The notes: generated from the sequence alone by a model not told the origin. DNA of 64,000 nt from Gossypium raimondii (GCF_025698545.1 NC_068570.1:58237924-58301923), one strand, 5' to 3'; numbered from the stretch's first letter, positions 24,655 to 36,181 are shown. Translations and numbers: made by a program.

Positions 24655-24910
24655 TTCTATAAAATTTGAAATTAATCCTCCTATATTTTCAATTTAGAAA
24701 TATTAGTCCAATTATTACCATCATCGGTAATTTCTGACCAAATTTGTCAACTTAACATATTTATTTTCTAACAAATATATGTCATACAATATAAAGATAG
24801 CCTAATAAATATGCTAAGTTAATAAATTTTGACAGATAATATTAACATTACTAATAATTGGACTAAGATTTTCAAATCGAAAAGTAATAGATACAAAAAT
24901 TCCACCATTA
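24655..24910. mobile_element. Probable short hairpin MITE
   Basis: The two halves form an imperfect inverted repeat around 24770. Left ATATTAGTCCAATTATTA pairs with right TAATAATTGGACTAAGA, and the flanking bases pair less exactly. No coding. The matching position upstream of CNL1 does not show it. Confidence 0.5.
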
Positions 24911-26831
24911 AATGTTGATTTTGTGTTTATACGTATGGTGAAATTTTAACGGATGAACTATTTTGCTCATTCATTTAATATATGAGGGCTAATTTACTCA
25001 TTTTGTAGTAGAAGAGTTAAAATGTAATTAAGAGTATAATATAAGAGATTTTGTGATACTTTTACCTAAAGTGGAGTGTGGCATTTCCACGCCATTTTAA
25101 TTACTTTTATTATGATAAAATTGAATATTAAAATGATATTATTATTGGTTTAAATTTCATCATTTTTAAATTTTACTTATTTATTTAAAAATATATAAAA
25201 GTACGAGTTCAGATAAATTTTTGAATCGACAACAATACCTTTTAATGTTAATTTAATTATTAAACTAAAATTAAATTAATTAATTTTTTAAATAATAGTG
25301 TTTTTTCACTTGAACTATAAAGTTAAGAATACTAGCATTGTAAAGTTTGAAGTGTCGAAAAATAATAGAGCAATAAAGTAATGTTTTTCAAAGAGAAATT
25401 TTCAAGTCATAGTAAAATGACAATACCGAAAAAGATAAAAATATTATTTTAATCAAGATGAGATAAAATTATACTATTCATCATCACACATTTATTTAGT
25501 TTATAATGCATATCATACTAAATTTGTTTTAAACTCACCCTTATATACTTCTATCATTACCCGATATGAAACGCTTATTTTATAATATAATTTTTAAATT
25601 TACTTTATTATAATTATAATTTGGTTAAAATAAGCCATAAGTCCTTATATTCTTTTATTTTCAACAATTTAATTTTTCTATTTTTAAAATTTTAAATTTT
25701 AATTTAATTATTGATACTGTTAAAATGATTTTTATTAAATTTATTGATGTAAGATTTTAAAATAAAAAAAATGGCTTGGTAACCATTTACTTTTCATCAG
25801 AACATGGTGGAATTTGATTTGATTCCTTGTTAGGTGAGATTAATTAAATTATGGGGATTGATTCCTTTTACTTTTTTTCCCATTTCCTTATTGGCACAGG
25901 CAAAAGCAAAGCAAAGCAGCAATAATGGTGGGTGGGTGCTGGGGCCTCTCTATTCTTTTGGAGATTCACCATCACCATTTCAAGAAATTCACAAATCAAA
26001 TACTATATATGTATATATAGAATTATAATGTAGAATTAAATCATTATAAATTATAGTGAACGAAAATTAGGTTAAATATGTAAGAATTAAACAAAATTTA
26101 TATATAACATATACATATAATGAGATGAAGATTCACACATTATAATTGCGTATGATAAGACTGGAATCTAAATACTCAAAACTCAAGACATCTTTCGCTC
26201 TATTTTTTTTTGTTTTAGATTAATTTTCGATAAAATTGTGAATAATGTATAATATTTTTATTTTAAAAATTACAATTGATCTAAATTAAATTTATGAAAT
26301 TATAAAAAAATATAACAATAAAATTATACTTTTGCCTTTTAAAAAAATTATTATTCGATTTTGGCCCTCCCCCCTTAAACAATATTCTAGCTTTGTTCGT
26401 CCTTGGAAAGACTCGTCTTTAGGTCACTTCGAAATCGGGGCTTCTAGTGAGTCTTTACGAGATCCAAACAGTGAAAGTGTTAGCCTTGGCTGGGAGAAAC
26501 CTTGGTCGGAATTTCAGGCTGATCCAATAACTAGCAGAGCAGATTGAAGCCATAGAGTGCTGAAAAGAAAAATCTAAGGTTTTATATGGAATTACGTGGG
26601 TTTTACAGGAAAATCTAAAGTTTTTATATAATAAAAAAACAATTTATCTTGTTTATTTTTTTTTATTTTTTTAGAATTAATTTTAGTTTTTTCGAGTAGG
26701 AGAAAAAAACATGATATTTTATAAAAAATTTCCTTGGTTTTTATACGGAAAACTTGGATTTTTACATGAAAAAATCATTTTATCTTTTTTAATTTTATTT
26801 ATTTTTTGAATTAATATTTATTCAGACCTAA
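24911..26831. other. Intergenic spacer upstream of CNL2
   Basis: About 25060-25430 matches 11050-11400. About 25730-26000 matches 43580-43830 (shared segment GGGGCCTCTCTATTCTTTTG). An open frame at 26332-26547 (71 codons) has no recognisable motif and is probably chance. The remainder is AT-rich. Confidence 0.5.
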
Positions 26832-26981
26832 GGGTGAGTTTGGATGGGCGGTGCGTTTACCTGCGGTTAGTGTAAAAATAGCGGTGGCGGTAAGATTAAA
26901 CAATGTAGCGATATTGTAGCGTGAGACAAAAATTAAATTAAACGCACCGCACCGCACCCAATTGCCCATCCAAACCCACCC
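26832..26981. mobile_element. PIF/Harbinger (Tourist-like) MITE
   Basis: 150 bp with terminal inverted repeats GGGTGAGTTTGGATGGGC and its near complement ending CCAAACCCACCC, flanked by TAA on both sides (26829-26831 and 26982-26984). A 3-bp TTA/TAA duplication and a GGG...TTTGGATG terminus are typical of PIF/Harbinger MITEs. Confidence 0.85.
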
Positions 26982-27712
26982 TAAGTCTCCTTAATAGCAC
27001 AATGTGCCTTACTAGTATCTATTTTACTTTTGCTCTTTGATTCTCTACTTGAGGTTGCTAGAAAGTATATCAAGTCTCTCTCTATTTTTATGTTGTAAAC
27101 CAATGTTTTTGTAATAAGATTAATGGTTAGATCAATTAGGCCACCAGTACTAATCTGATTGATTGATCCGGTTTGATTAAATAAATTATTAAAAATTTAT
27201 TTAAAATATAAAAACTTAGTTCAATTGTGTCCATATTGGTTTGTGGATAAACTGATTTAACCTCTTTCTCCGGACCGACTGGATTGGTCAATTTGATTCA
27301 ATTTCAACAACCTTAGTAAAAGTAATCACCAACCTTGATGTCTAACCAAAATGCAAACAATGAAACAGTCCACCACCAAAAAGAGGCAGCAAAATATGAT
27401 AGTTGATGAAATTACAGAGACAAAATGATATTTTGGGTGTTACCAATAATTTGATTCGGGTTTTGCAGAGGTAAAATCGATAATAGGCCTATACCCAAAA
27501 TTAAGTCGAATGAGATTTGATAGAACAAAAACAAGTTTATCAAAATCATATTTAGGAATAATGATTTAGATTCGTACAAAATCTGGTGTTTCTATGATAG
27601 AACAAAGAAGTAAAATGGTAGCTAAATGGAAATAGAAGCAACCGATTGAGAGAGAGAAAAAAGAGATAAAAACAGCATGAAGCACTTTGCAGTGATTAGA
27701 AATCTGTACATT
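26982..27712. other. Spacer and CNL3 3' flank
   Basis: AT-rich. 27675-27712 matches the 3' flank of the other CNLs. About 27120-27310 resembles a worn MITE with CCGGTTTGATT-type motifs, but I cannot define its ends. Confidence 0.4.
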
Positions 27713-30415
27713 TCATTTAAAAACAGTTCTAAAAGAGGGCAAAAATGCATCACCGGCGGTGGCTTCGTTCTCCCATTCTATAGTTGCCCACCAATCTTCC
27801 CTTCCCAAAATGGTGACCTGATTCCCTTCTGTAGTGTGAGAGTTGAGAGGAAGCTTCTCCAATTTTGGACATCCCCACCATAGACAAATAGTTTTCAGAC
27901 ATGGGAAGGGTAGGGTATCCCAGTATATGCTCTTCAATTCTGGTAGATTGCCTAAGTCAAGTGTTTCAAGCTTCATAAATGGTTTTGGGTTTGGAATTCC
28001 AACCACGTCTGTAACTTCACCAAGTTTTTCCTCACTTAGTATTTCTTCCATTTTTGCACATCCATAAATGGAAAGAAACCTTAGATTTGGAGCAAGAATC
28101 AACCAGGTCACGTCTGTCAATTTGTTACAATTCAGAATTGAAACGCGGTTCAATGTGGGAAAGCATGGAGCATAATTAATACTTGTAGAAAGCTTTTCCA
28201 TTTTCATCTCTTCTGTACTTTCACAATATTGGAAACATAATTCCTCTAGATGCTCCATATTTTCTAAGCATAAAACATTGAACACATTTGATTCTCTAAA
28301 ATTACTCAATTGCAGTGCTTGAGTGTAGCTTCGAAATAAGTGGAAGCTTAGAAATCTTTCTAGTGCAGACATGCCTTTTATCCAAATTCTTATTATGTTC
28401 AAATGTTGCAAGCTTTTCAATTCCTCTATGAGAAGTTCATTATTCCCATTTAGAACATTGTCTTCCTCTGGATAATCTTCAGTTATCTGGCAATGATTCA
28501 TTCTAAATATTTGCAACTTGGAAAAACTAGTTATCAGATGTGGTGGGATTTTTCTGAGATAGTACATGTAACTCAATTCCAACATCTTCGGTTTTTTCAA
28601 GGATTTCAACTCTATTGGCAGCTCTGTTATACCAGTATAAGATAGATCAAGACATTCTAGTGCAATCAATTGAGAAATTCCCTTAGGCAATGCTCTAATC
28701 GTTCTGTTTTCTGACAAGTTGAGAACAGTTAGATGAGGTATAAAGTGGAAGAAGCCATCGCTGATCACCTCCAACTTATTTTCTCTAAGAAACAATGTTT
28801 TAAGGTTAGGACAATTAGGTGTTCCTCTGAGAACTTCAATCTTATTCTTCATCACTGACATTCTTTTTGCATCTTCCCATGCCTTAACATCTGGTTCTTC
28901 AAGTAATTGAACCCCTGTTTTTACAAAAAATTTATTCTCACTTGCTTCAAGCTCGCATGTTATCCATAAAGCCATGTCACGAATCACATCATGCATCTTT
29001 ACACAATCTTCTCCACCTATTTCACCACCTCTTTCCAATAAACAAGCACTAAGAAGAGAGCTAATAATGTAGTCACCTTGCATTTGAGCTTCACTAATTC
29101 TATCAAATTCATTCAACAACCCTTCACAAAACCAATACTCTGTTAATCTCTTTCTAGGAATACGATAATCTTCCGGATACATGCAACAATATAGCAGGCA
29201 AGATTTCATAGTGATAGGCAAATTCTCATAACTGAATTTTAAAAGTGGAAATACCTCTTCTTCCACTTTTGGTAATGCAGATCGCTTCAACATCTCAATT
29301 GCATATTTCCATTCTCCAGGCGTTGTCTTGCAAGCCATGGCACGACCGATTGTAATTAGTGCAAGAGGCAACCCACCGCACCTTTCAGCTACTTGTTTAG
29401 CTAGGTTTGGAATATCTGGATGGCTATTAAGAGTTTCATGTCCAACCTTGTCTTGGAACAATTCCCAAGCCTTCTTCGATTCCAGGCACTCAACTTTGAT
29501 TTTCTTTCCAGCTCCCATTTCGCCACATACTTCCAAAGACCGAGTAGTGAAAATAAGTTTGGAACCATTTTCTTGGCTTGGTTTTGGTATCCCGACTTGG
29601 TTCAAATCCACCCTCTTCCATAAATCATCTAATAATACAACAAATCTCTTGCTGCGCAAGACCCCATAAATATCTGTAGCTTTCTGGTCAACACTTTTAT
29701 TCTTCCATGAGCCATCCGAAAACCCAAGATTTCCACCAATCCTATCTTGAATCTTTCCAACATCGTAATCTTTAGACACCAAAGCCCAGATAACAACATC
29801 GAAACCATTCGGTGTGGTGCTGAACTTGTTGTTAATTTGGGTCAAGAGTGTTGTCTTGCCAACACCCCCTAAGCCATAGAGGCCAATGACCCCCACATCT
29901 TTGTCCACAATGCAGCTCCATACCTTTTGGATTGTGGATTCTAGAGCAATCGGCTGCTCTTCAGGTCTAACTACCACTGAAGTTGCGGGTTGATTCTCCG
30001 CTACCTTCTCAAAAGCTCCCTTACTCATGTGATCATTTATTTCTTGAAGCATTTTGGCCACTTTTTTACCAAACTTGTAGCTAGACAGGCAACTCTTGGA
30101 AGCACAGCCGCCGAGGTACAAGTTATTCATTTGTTGAGGGCCATCTTCAACCACTCTTTCAGCCTCTATTATCATAGTTTCCGCTTTTGAAAGCCATAGC
30201 TGAACTCGCTCAAGTCGCTTCAATAGTCGTTGTTCAGCCACAGCAACCTGCCTTTGCACATCATTCCTTTGTGCCCTAAGTTCTTGAAGAGCAGCAGATA
30301 AAGTTGGAAGAGTTTGTTTAAGCTTGCATATGTAATTAGCATGGCCAGCAATGGAATCCAAGCCACGAATGATGAAATTCTCTAAACCAATTTGGACTGA
30401 GCAGCAATTGCCCAT
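27713..30415 (-). CDS. CNL3: RPS5-like CC-NBS-LRR resistance protein
   Basis: Single coding exon, 900 aa, starting at MGNCCSVQIGLENFIIRG (myristoylation and acylation signal). Domains in order: coiled coil, P-loop GLGGVGKTT at 181-189, kinase-2 VVLLDDLW near 260, GSKLIFTTR near 285, GLPLAL near 350, RNBS-D with CLLYCCMYPEDY near 410, MHD near 475, then LRRs. No interruption. Its N-terminus (IGLENFIIRGLDSIAGH) differs from CNL1 and CNL5 but closely matches the broken inverted copy at 56028, so those two form a subgroup. Its immediate upstream DNA does not match that of CNL1, CNL2 and CNL5, so it may be regulated differently. Confidence 0.93.
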   Translation of the reverse strand: MGNCCSVQIGLENFIIRGLDSIAGHANYICKLKQTLPTLSAALQELRAQRNDVQRQVAVAEQRLLKRLERVQLWLSKAETMIIEAERVVEDGPQQMNNLYLGGCASKSCLSSYKFGKKVAKMLQEINDHMSKGAFEKVAENQPATSVVVRPEEQPIALESTIQKVWSCIVDKDVGVIGLYGLGGVGKTTLLTQINNKFSTTPNGFDVVIWALVSKDYDVGKIQDRIGGNLGFSDGSWKNKSVDQKATDIYGVLRSKRFVVLLDDLWKRVDLNQVGIPKPSQENGSKLIFTTRSLEVCGEMGAGKKIKVECLESKKAWELFQDKVGHETLNSHPDIPNLAKQVAERCGGLPLALITIGRAMACKTTPGEWKYAIEMLKRSALPKVEEEVFPLLKFSYENLPITMKSCLLYCCMYPEDYRIPRKRLTEYWFCEGLLNEFDRISEAQMQGDYIISSLLSACLLERGGEIGGEDCVKMHDVIRDMALWITCELEASENKFFVKTGVQLLEEPDVKAWEDAKRMSVMKNKIEVLRGTPNCPNLKTLFLRENKLEVISDGFFHFIPHLTVLNLSENRTIRALPKGISQLIALECLDLSYTGITELPIELKSLKKPKMLELSYMYYLRKIPPHLITSFSKLQIFRMNHCQITEDYPEEDNVLNGNNELLIEELKSLQHLNIIRIWIKGMSALERFLSFHLFRSYTQALQLSNFRESNVFNVLCLENMEHLEELCFQYCESTEEMKMEKLSTSINYAPCFPTLNRVSILNCNKLTDVTWLILAPNLRFLSIYGCAKMEEILSEEKLGEVTDVVGIPNPKPFMKLETLDLGNLPELKSIYWDTLPFPCLKTICLWWGCPKLEKLPLNSHTTEGNQVTILGREDWWATIEWENEATAGDAFLPSFRTVFK

Positions 30416-30830
30416 TGTTCAGCTTAATAAAGCCTTTGATGGCTAAAAACAAAGGAAACAAAATGAGGCTGTGGGTGTAAAGTGTAAAGACTAAAGGGAG
30501 TTGTTTTATATGAAGGAGAAAAGATTTCTATGGGCAAAAGCAAACATCTCTTTCATTGGCTTCATTGTTTTGATTTTTTTTTTCAAATGTCAAATGGATG
30601 ACGAGATCAGGTTAGGTAGATTATCTTTTTAACATTTATATCCCAATCTTATAATATGTAATATAATTGGCATGAATCATGCACTAATAATCTCCAGTAA
30701 TAAAATAAGTAGGCATGAGAGTATTAAGAATTAAGAATTTTTATTTAGCTGAATCTTTCCTGAAAACATAAAAAAAAAAAAACTATAATTTACCAAAATT
30801 TCTGATATTTTACCCTTAACATCTTCCAGA
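30416..30830. promoter_or_regulatory. CNL3 upstream region
   Basis: Non-coding and unlike the shared upstream block of CNL1, CNL2 and CNL5. It contains the CNL3 5' UTR and promoter. No motif can be named safely. Confidence 0.4.
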
Positions 30831-31100
30831 TTTTCCTCTACTGTACCCTCCTCTTTGTGGCGTGAAGCTATGGTTTCCAAGTATGGCGTTGGATGCCAAA
30901 ATCAGCCTATAAAGCCAAAATGTCTGAGGCATGGAAAAATGTAATTTGCCTCATTGATGATAATAAGGTTGGTAACCTCACTGGTTCTAACTCCTCTGTT
31001 GTGACTACCCAAAGGACTCGATTGTTGGAGTTTTTGAGAATTAAAATGAATTCTTATGCAAAGGTTGATGGCCAAAAAGTCAGGTTTGATAAATGATTTG
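30831..31100 (+). mobile_element. Possible LINE 3'-end fragment
   Basis: One frame reads TVPSSLWREAMVSKYGVG, which resembles the segment after the reverse transcriptase in plant LINEs (SLWxxVxxSKYG). A shifted frame stays open at 30893-31096 (67 codons). Short and broken; a chance match is possible. Confidence 0.35.
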
Positions 31101-31229
31101 CAATTCGGACAATACTTCTTTGTGAGGGGGAGTTGCCAAGGAGGAGGTGAGGCTGTTAGAAATATACTACTCATTCAAAATCGTGCATGAGATTTTCATC
31201 TTGTACGCTCCTAAGTGATAAAAAGTAAA

Positions 31230-31750
31230 AAAAGAATTTACCTTTTTTATTTTTTTATTACCTTCCTCGCGTATGTATAAGATCGAACACATTCAATTTC
31301 TAAAATGGATTATTAATTCTTAACTTTTTGAAGAAACCTTCATCAATGTTTATGAATGATTGGTTTTTCTCCATTTTTTCAACCTGCATTCTCGTAATTT
31401 TTTAGTCAAGTTGGTGACCCGATTGACAGTGATACCAACTTAATCAGAGATTCTATTAATAGTTTTTATTAATAGTATAGATACAATGGAGTGTAAGACC
31501 CGATACACGGAAAAAAGGATAATTTTGACAAATAAGTAGGATTAGATTCGTTGTCTGCCTTCATATATGTATTTTATCTTTATTTATTTTGTTTTGGGCT
31601 CAATAAGCTGGTTATTTAAAAAGATATGAAATAAATTTAAAATTCTAAAAATTCTAAAAATAAATAAAATAATATTATAAAAATATTTGTTGGGTTTTAA
31701 TCCATCATTTTCTTCACATTTTTACACCTAACCACACCCCTAAATATATA
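31230..31750. repeat. Direct repeat of the segment at about 11400-11830
   Basis: About 500 bases, non-coding, clearly alike (shared CCTCACGTATGTATAA-like and TTACACCTAACCACACCCCTA segments). Part of the duplicated upstream DNA of CNL1 and CNL3. Confidence 0.6.
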
Positions 31751-31795
31751 TAGGTAAGTTCACCAACTGCAGATAACTATCTCCTTTTTCTCTTC

Positions 31796-31877
31796 AAACT
31801 CGCATGTTCTTCATAAATCCATGTCACGAATCACTTCATGCATCTTTACACAATCTTCTCCACCTATTTCACCATCC
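31796..31877 (-). pseudogene. 82-bp CNL exon relic (MHD region)
   Basis: Nearly the same as 28950-29035 in CNL3. The minus strand encodes the segment around GGEDCVKMHDVIRDMALW, here altered (MHE and other changes). It stands alone with no neighbouring CNL sequence, so it is a short relic of a lost or copied gene. Confidence 0.75.
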
Positions 31878-32224
31878 ATGCTTTATCAATATTGTTTAAT
31901 TACCATATAAGTCCTCTCTTATTAACTAAATAAGTCATTTAATTAATGAAAACTAATAGCGAGTGAATTTTGCAACTTTTATGATTTAGTCTTTTTTTCT
32001 TTAATTAACTAGCCAAACATTATAATTTTCGGACCAAACTTCAATACACCTATATAATAACTTCATAAATATTTAAATATATTTGCAGGTTTGGTTTACA
32101 AAAAAAAGTTCCGATACCTCATTTTCCAAATCACTTGTACTTAACTATTTGTTCAAATAGTAAAAATTATTATACCAAAATTCTATATAATACTATATAT
32201 TGACTTGTAAATATTAAATGATAA
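31878..32224. other. AT-rich spacer
   Basis: I see no gene or defined repeat here. Confidence 0.5.
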
Positions 32225-33365
32225 TATTTACAGACTCACTCGTCAAATTTGTGATCCTGAAACCATTTTTGATACCATTGGAAAATGAGCTGTTACAAAT
32301 TAACACTCCATAAGATACAATGCTTGTTTCATATGTTCTTTTTGTACCTGAAATTGATCAAAAACTACTAAGTGTTGGTCAGTTACTTGAAAGAGATTAT
32401 TCAATTGTGTTTAAAGATAAAGAGTGTTTGATTCTTGATCCATGTGGATGTGAACTTGTATCCATTGCTATGTCTAATAGAAGTTTTGTTGTGGATTGGA
32501 AATTAGTAACCTCTAAAGCCTATGCATGCTTAGTAGATGAAACTAAGCTATGGCATTGGAGAATGGGGCATGTTAATTATAGGTCCCTTGGTCAGCTGTG
32601 CAAGTCTGATTTAGTTGAAAACATGCATGTCCAAAGTTGAAGACCATGGTGTTATTTGTGAAGAAGTAGGAATCCACCACCAGCTCCACGACAAAATGAA
32701 GTGTGTGAAAGAAAACAACAGGACTGTAATGGACATAGCTAGGTGCTTGTTGTTTGAAGGCAAGTTGTCAAACAAATTTTGGGTTGAGACTTTGAATACC
32801 TCAGTATATTTGTTAAATAGATTGCCAACCAAGGCTCTAAAGGGTAAGACTCCATTTGAAGCTAGGTTTGAACACAAACCTCAGATCAGATATTGGTGTT
32901 TGCAGCATTTAGGCCAAGGAGGAGTGTTACAGGTTGGCCAACCATGCAACAACTCGATCACCTAGCAAAGTGCGAGACGTCTCCACAATTAGCGAAGTGT
33001 GAGTTGTCTCCACAACTGGCTAAGTGCAAGCTGAAGCTTTGGTTCATGCTGACTCTATCGAGCTGCATGGCAAACATGTCTACTTCACTTGTAACTTAGT
33101 TTCTTTGTTAGTTCTTTTGTTATGACAGCTAGTTGTAAATGTACTTAGTTGTTAAGTTGTTTGATGTGTTTAGGTGCTGATTGACACAAATCAGCTTGTG
33201 TACAAGCAATGCTTTTCTTATTACTATGATGTTTAGTGGGGTTAGTTGAGTATTGGATAAGAAAATGACATATATTGTATTGCTTTTGTTGAATGAAAAA
33301 GCATATCAGTTCTCTTGCTCGATTTTCCTCTGTTTTGCTTTCTTCCTTTGCTTTAAGCACCAACA
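32225..33365 (+). mobile_element. Truncated Ty1/copia element with 3' LTR
   Basis: A fossil. Recognisable parts are the GAG-pre-integrase region (LLSVGQLLERDYSIVF, then LWHWRMGH) and a piece of integrase (KFWVETLNTSVYLLNRLPTK). The reverse transcriptase is missing. A purine tract (AAGGAGGAG) then leads into a 3' LTR at 32925-33365 (TGTTACAGG...CACCAACA). Its 5' part is lost; it is broken, with several breaks and large missing parts. The LTR is related to the solo LTR at 36574-36980 and to the fragment at 35975-36071. Confidence 0.8.
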
Positions 33366-33590
33366 AATGGGTGCATGTGGAATCATTTGAAACCTTATTA
33401 GACTGAAATGAAATATTTGATAATGATCAACTCAAGTGCTAATACATTTCATTATCTTTTTTTTAAATACAGGCATTGCAAACTACAACTTATTTTTTTC
33501 TCAAAATTCAAACATCACACAACAATGAAGCACTATGCAATTTTTAGGATTTTGTACATTTCATACAGGAAGAGACTTCCTTTTCACATT
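33366..33590. other. 3' flank of the CNL4 relic
   Basis: Matches the CNL1 and CNL5 3' flanks (7055-7175 and 38650-38880), which shows that the relic belongs to the same gene family unit. Confidence 0.6.
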
Positions 33591-34590
33591 CTACCGAATA
33601 GACTTAAAAGAAGGGAGAAAAGCATCTCGAGTTGCATCATTTTCCCATTCTACCGTTGCGCACCAATCTTTGCTTCCCTTAATGGTAAGCAGATTCCCTT
33701 TTGCACTGTCTGAGTTGAAAGGAAGCTTCTTCAGTTCAGGGCATAACTCTATAATAATTTGTTTCAGATATGGGAAGGGTAGGGCATTCAAGTATATGCT
33801 CTTCAATTTCGGTTGACCAATTAAGAGAAGTGTTTCAAGCTTCAGAAATGGTTTAAGGTATGGAATTCCAATCACACCTGCAACTTCACCAAGTTTTCCT
33901 TCACTCAATATTTCTTCCATTTTTGCACACGCAATTATAGAAAGAGTCTTTAGATTTGGAGCAAGAACCAACCAGGTTATGTCTCTCAATTTGTTACATC
34001 CTATAATTGTAACTTTGCTCAATGTGTGAAAGCATGATGTACATCCCATTTTTATCTCCTCCATACTTTCACAACATAAGAATTCTAGTGCCTCTAGACG
34101 CTCCAAATTTTCTAAGCATAAAACATTAAACACTTTTGATTCTCTAAAATCAGTAAAGTTGTAGTGCTTGGGTCCAACATCGACACAAGTTAAAGCTCAT
34201 GAATCCTTCTAGAGAAAGCATGTTGTGTATCGGTATCGCTAGTATACTCAAACATTGCAAACCTTTCAACTCCTCTATAAGTTTTTCATTATCCCCATTC
34301 GAAACATTGTCTTAATTGGGATAATCTCTATTTTGCAGCAACCACATTCTGAATATTTGCAACTTGAAAAAAATTAGATATCAAATGTTGTGGGATTTTT
34401 CTGAGATTGCGCATACCGCTCAAGTCCGACATTTTTAGTTTTGTCGACGACTTCAACTCTATTGGCAACTCATCTATACCAGTAAATGATAGATCTAAAC
34501 ATTCTAGTGAAACCAATTGTGAAATTCCTTTAAGTAGTGCTCGTAATCCAAAGTTTATTGACAAATTCAACACAGTAAGATTAGGTAAAT
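33591..34590 (-). pseudogene. CNL4 relic: LRR part of an RPS5-like gene
   Basis: Only the C-terminal LRR half survives. Frames 34573-34328 (LRRs) and 34133-33591 (last LRRs to the stop) match CNL1, CNL2 and CNL5. They are joined by a disrupted stretch containing a frameshift and a stop near 34310. The N-terminal half, including the coiled coil and all of the NB-ARC, is absent. The homology ends at about 34590. The next bases of the ancestral gene (the segment that follows in CNL1 at about 8200) reappear at 36105-36170, so about 1.5 kb has been put into this relic. Confidence 0.85.
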
Positions 34591-34671
34591 ATGATTGTCT
34601 ATTATATAATGGAATGTTTTTAAAAGATTGAAAGTTTAATTTAATTTTAAATGAATTGATTGGTAATATAT

Positions 34672-35147
34672 TTTTTTATTTTCCGATCGTTTGGAAGGGA
34701 CAAAAGAAATATTTTGTTCTTTCTTCAATAATTTTTGATCTCTAGTGGACCTCTCAGTAGGATTCGAACTCAGATGAAGTTCTGACCATCTATCAGAGAA
34801 AAAATAATGAATGGATCTTGTAGGATTCCCAAGAAATTCTTCGATTTCTTCGGGAAGTAGATGATGATTATTCATTCACTTCTCACGTTCCGTGAATAGC
34901 CGGGACATTGAGGAATATCTAGAAAGGCACTTAGGGAATCAGTTTTATTCTATCTCCGTTCGTTCCGTTTGAAGAAAGGAAGGATCCAAAAGAATTGATC
35001 TTTCTTTTAGTTGTTGAATCTCTCTTTGATTGATCAATGTTTGATATTCCGAATCCTTATTACTAATGGAATTGAAACGATCTCTGGATTGATCAAAGAT
35101 CCTTTCAATTGGCGAGAATCTTTTACTTGAATGAAATTAGATCTTGT
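34672..35147 (-). other. Nuclear plastid DNA insertion (NUPT): fragment of ycf2
   Basis: The minus strand reads [20 protein letters not shown], later [19 protein letters not shown], and then [20 protein letters not shown] and [20 protein letters not shown]. These are recognisable stretches of the chloroplast Ycf2 protein. The frame is interrupted by a stop just before MNNHH and no full gene is present. About 475 bp of plastid DNA therefore lies in the nucleus, between the CNL4 relic and a duplicated non-coding block. Confidence 0.88.
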
Positions 35148-35149
35148 AA

Positions 35150-35970
35150 AAAATAATAATAACAATAAAGTTAAATATTTAATTTAGCTTCAATCTTGTT
35201 TGTCAGATTTTTTATTTCGTTACTCCTTTTTAATTATATGGGTAAAATTATTTTTCCAATTCCTCTCAATTTTGAAATTGAGCAAATTGGCCCTTCTGAA
35301 AATATCAAAGTAATTTAGTCTCTTTCAATTTTGAGAGGGAGCAACTAAGGACAATTTAATGATTTCCATCAATTGTACATGATTTTAATTGGTATAATAA
35401 CAAATTTAGCCCTCAAAGTCAATGCATTTTGTTAATTTGGTTCTAATTTAACAATTTATCCTACAACATTTGTGTAAATGTTGGATTTTTAGAATTAAGT
35501 CCAAAGTGACAAAATATGTAAACATTGAAGGCTAAATTTGTCATTACCCCAATCAAAAATTATGTACAATTGACAAAAGACATTAATATCATTATTAATT
35601 ATCCTTAGTTGCTCACTTTCAAACTAATAAGATTAAATTGCTCCACTTTTCTAAATAAAGATTAAGTTGCTCAATTTCAAAATTGAGAATGATTAAAATT
35701 TTTTCACCAATTATATAATATCAGTCGAACCATCAAACTAATTTCCATTTTACTTAATCAATCCAATTTGATTCTAATAATAGTAACCAAAACTCTAAAC
35801 TTTGCATTATAGAAATTTAAAAAAACAATAATCAAGTCAAAATAAAATTTAAAAAAGCCCAACAAGATTGTTGGTTTTATTTTTGTTTTTTAGGTAAACT
35901 TTTTTCGATTTTTTTAGTATAATCAAGACTTAAAATTGGTTATATATGGTATATATAATTTTAAAAAAGC
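35150..35970. repeat. 0.8-kb block duplicated at 46260-47025, with inverted-repeat core
   Basis: The two copies run in the same direction and agree over nearly their full length with small indels. The core (about 35230-35720) is itself an imperfect inverted repeat centred near 35475 (CTCAATTTTGAAATTGAGCA on one side and its complement on the other), which looks like a MITE. The second copy lies just upstream of the rhomboid gene. Confidence 0.75.
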
Positions 35971-35974
35971 CCAT

Positions 35975-36071
35975 GCATTATTGCTGTAGCATGTATGCAC
36001 TCAACAAAATCATCATAGTAGCATGCACTTTAACAAAAACATAACATCAGCATGGTTGGCCATTTTCAACA
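35975..36071 (-). repeat. Copia LTR end fragment
   Basis: Ends CAGCATGGTTGGCCATTTTC then AACA, matching the right end of the solo LTR at 36574-36980. Only about 100 bases remain. Confidence 0.55.
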
Positions 36072-36104
36072 CAGGCTAAATTTAATTTTTTTTTTATTTT
36101 AAAA

Positions 36105-36170
36105 GAAGCCATTGCTGATCACTTGCAACTTATTTTCGTCAAGAAACAAGGTTAGGGCATTTGGGGTTTT
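36105..36170 (-). pseudogene. CNL LRR fragment fused to the broken PLD copy
   Basis: About 65 bases match CNL1 at about 8199-8275 (AAACCATCGCTGATCACTTG region) with small losses. It continues the CNL4 relic from its break at 34590. It joins directly to PLD sequence at about 36182, where both parents share ACT(C/T)CAATC. Confidence 0.7.
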
Positions 36171-36181
36171 TTTTTTTTTAG

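Noticed and set aside
26332-26547. 71-codon open frame
   Set aside because: No recognisable domain, no homologue among neighbours, AT-rich surroundings; probably chance.
34636-34875. 79-codon frame as a nuclear gene
   Set aside because: It is a piece of plastid ycf2 starting at an internal Met; no sign of a nuclear gene structure.
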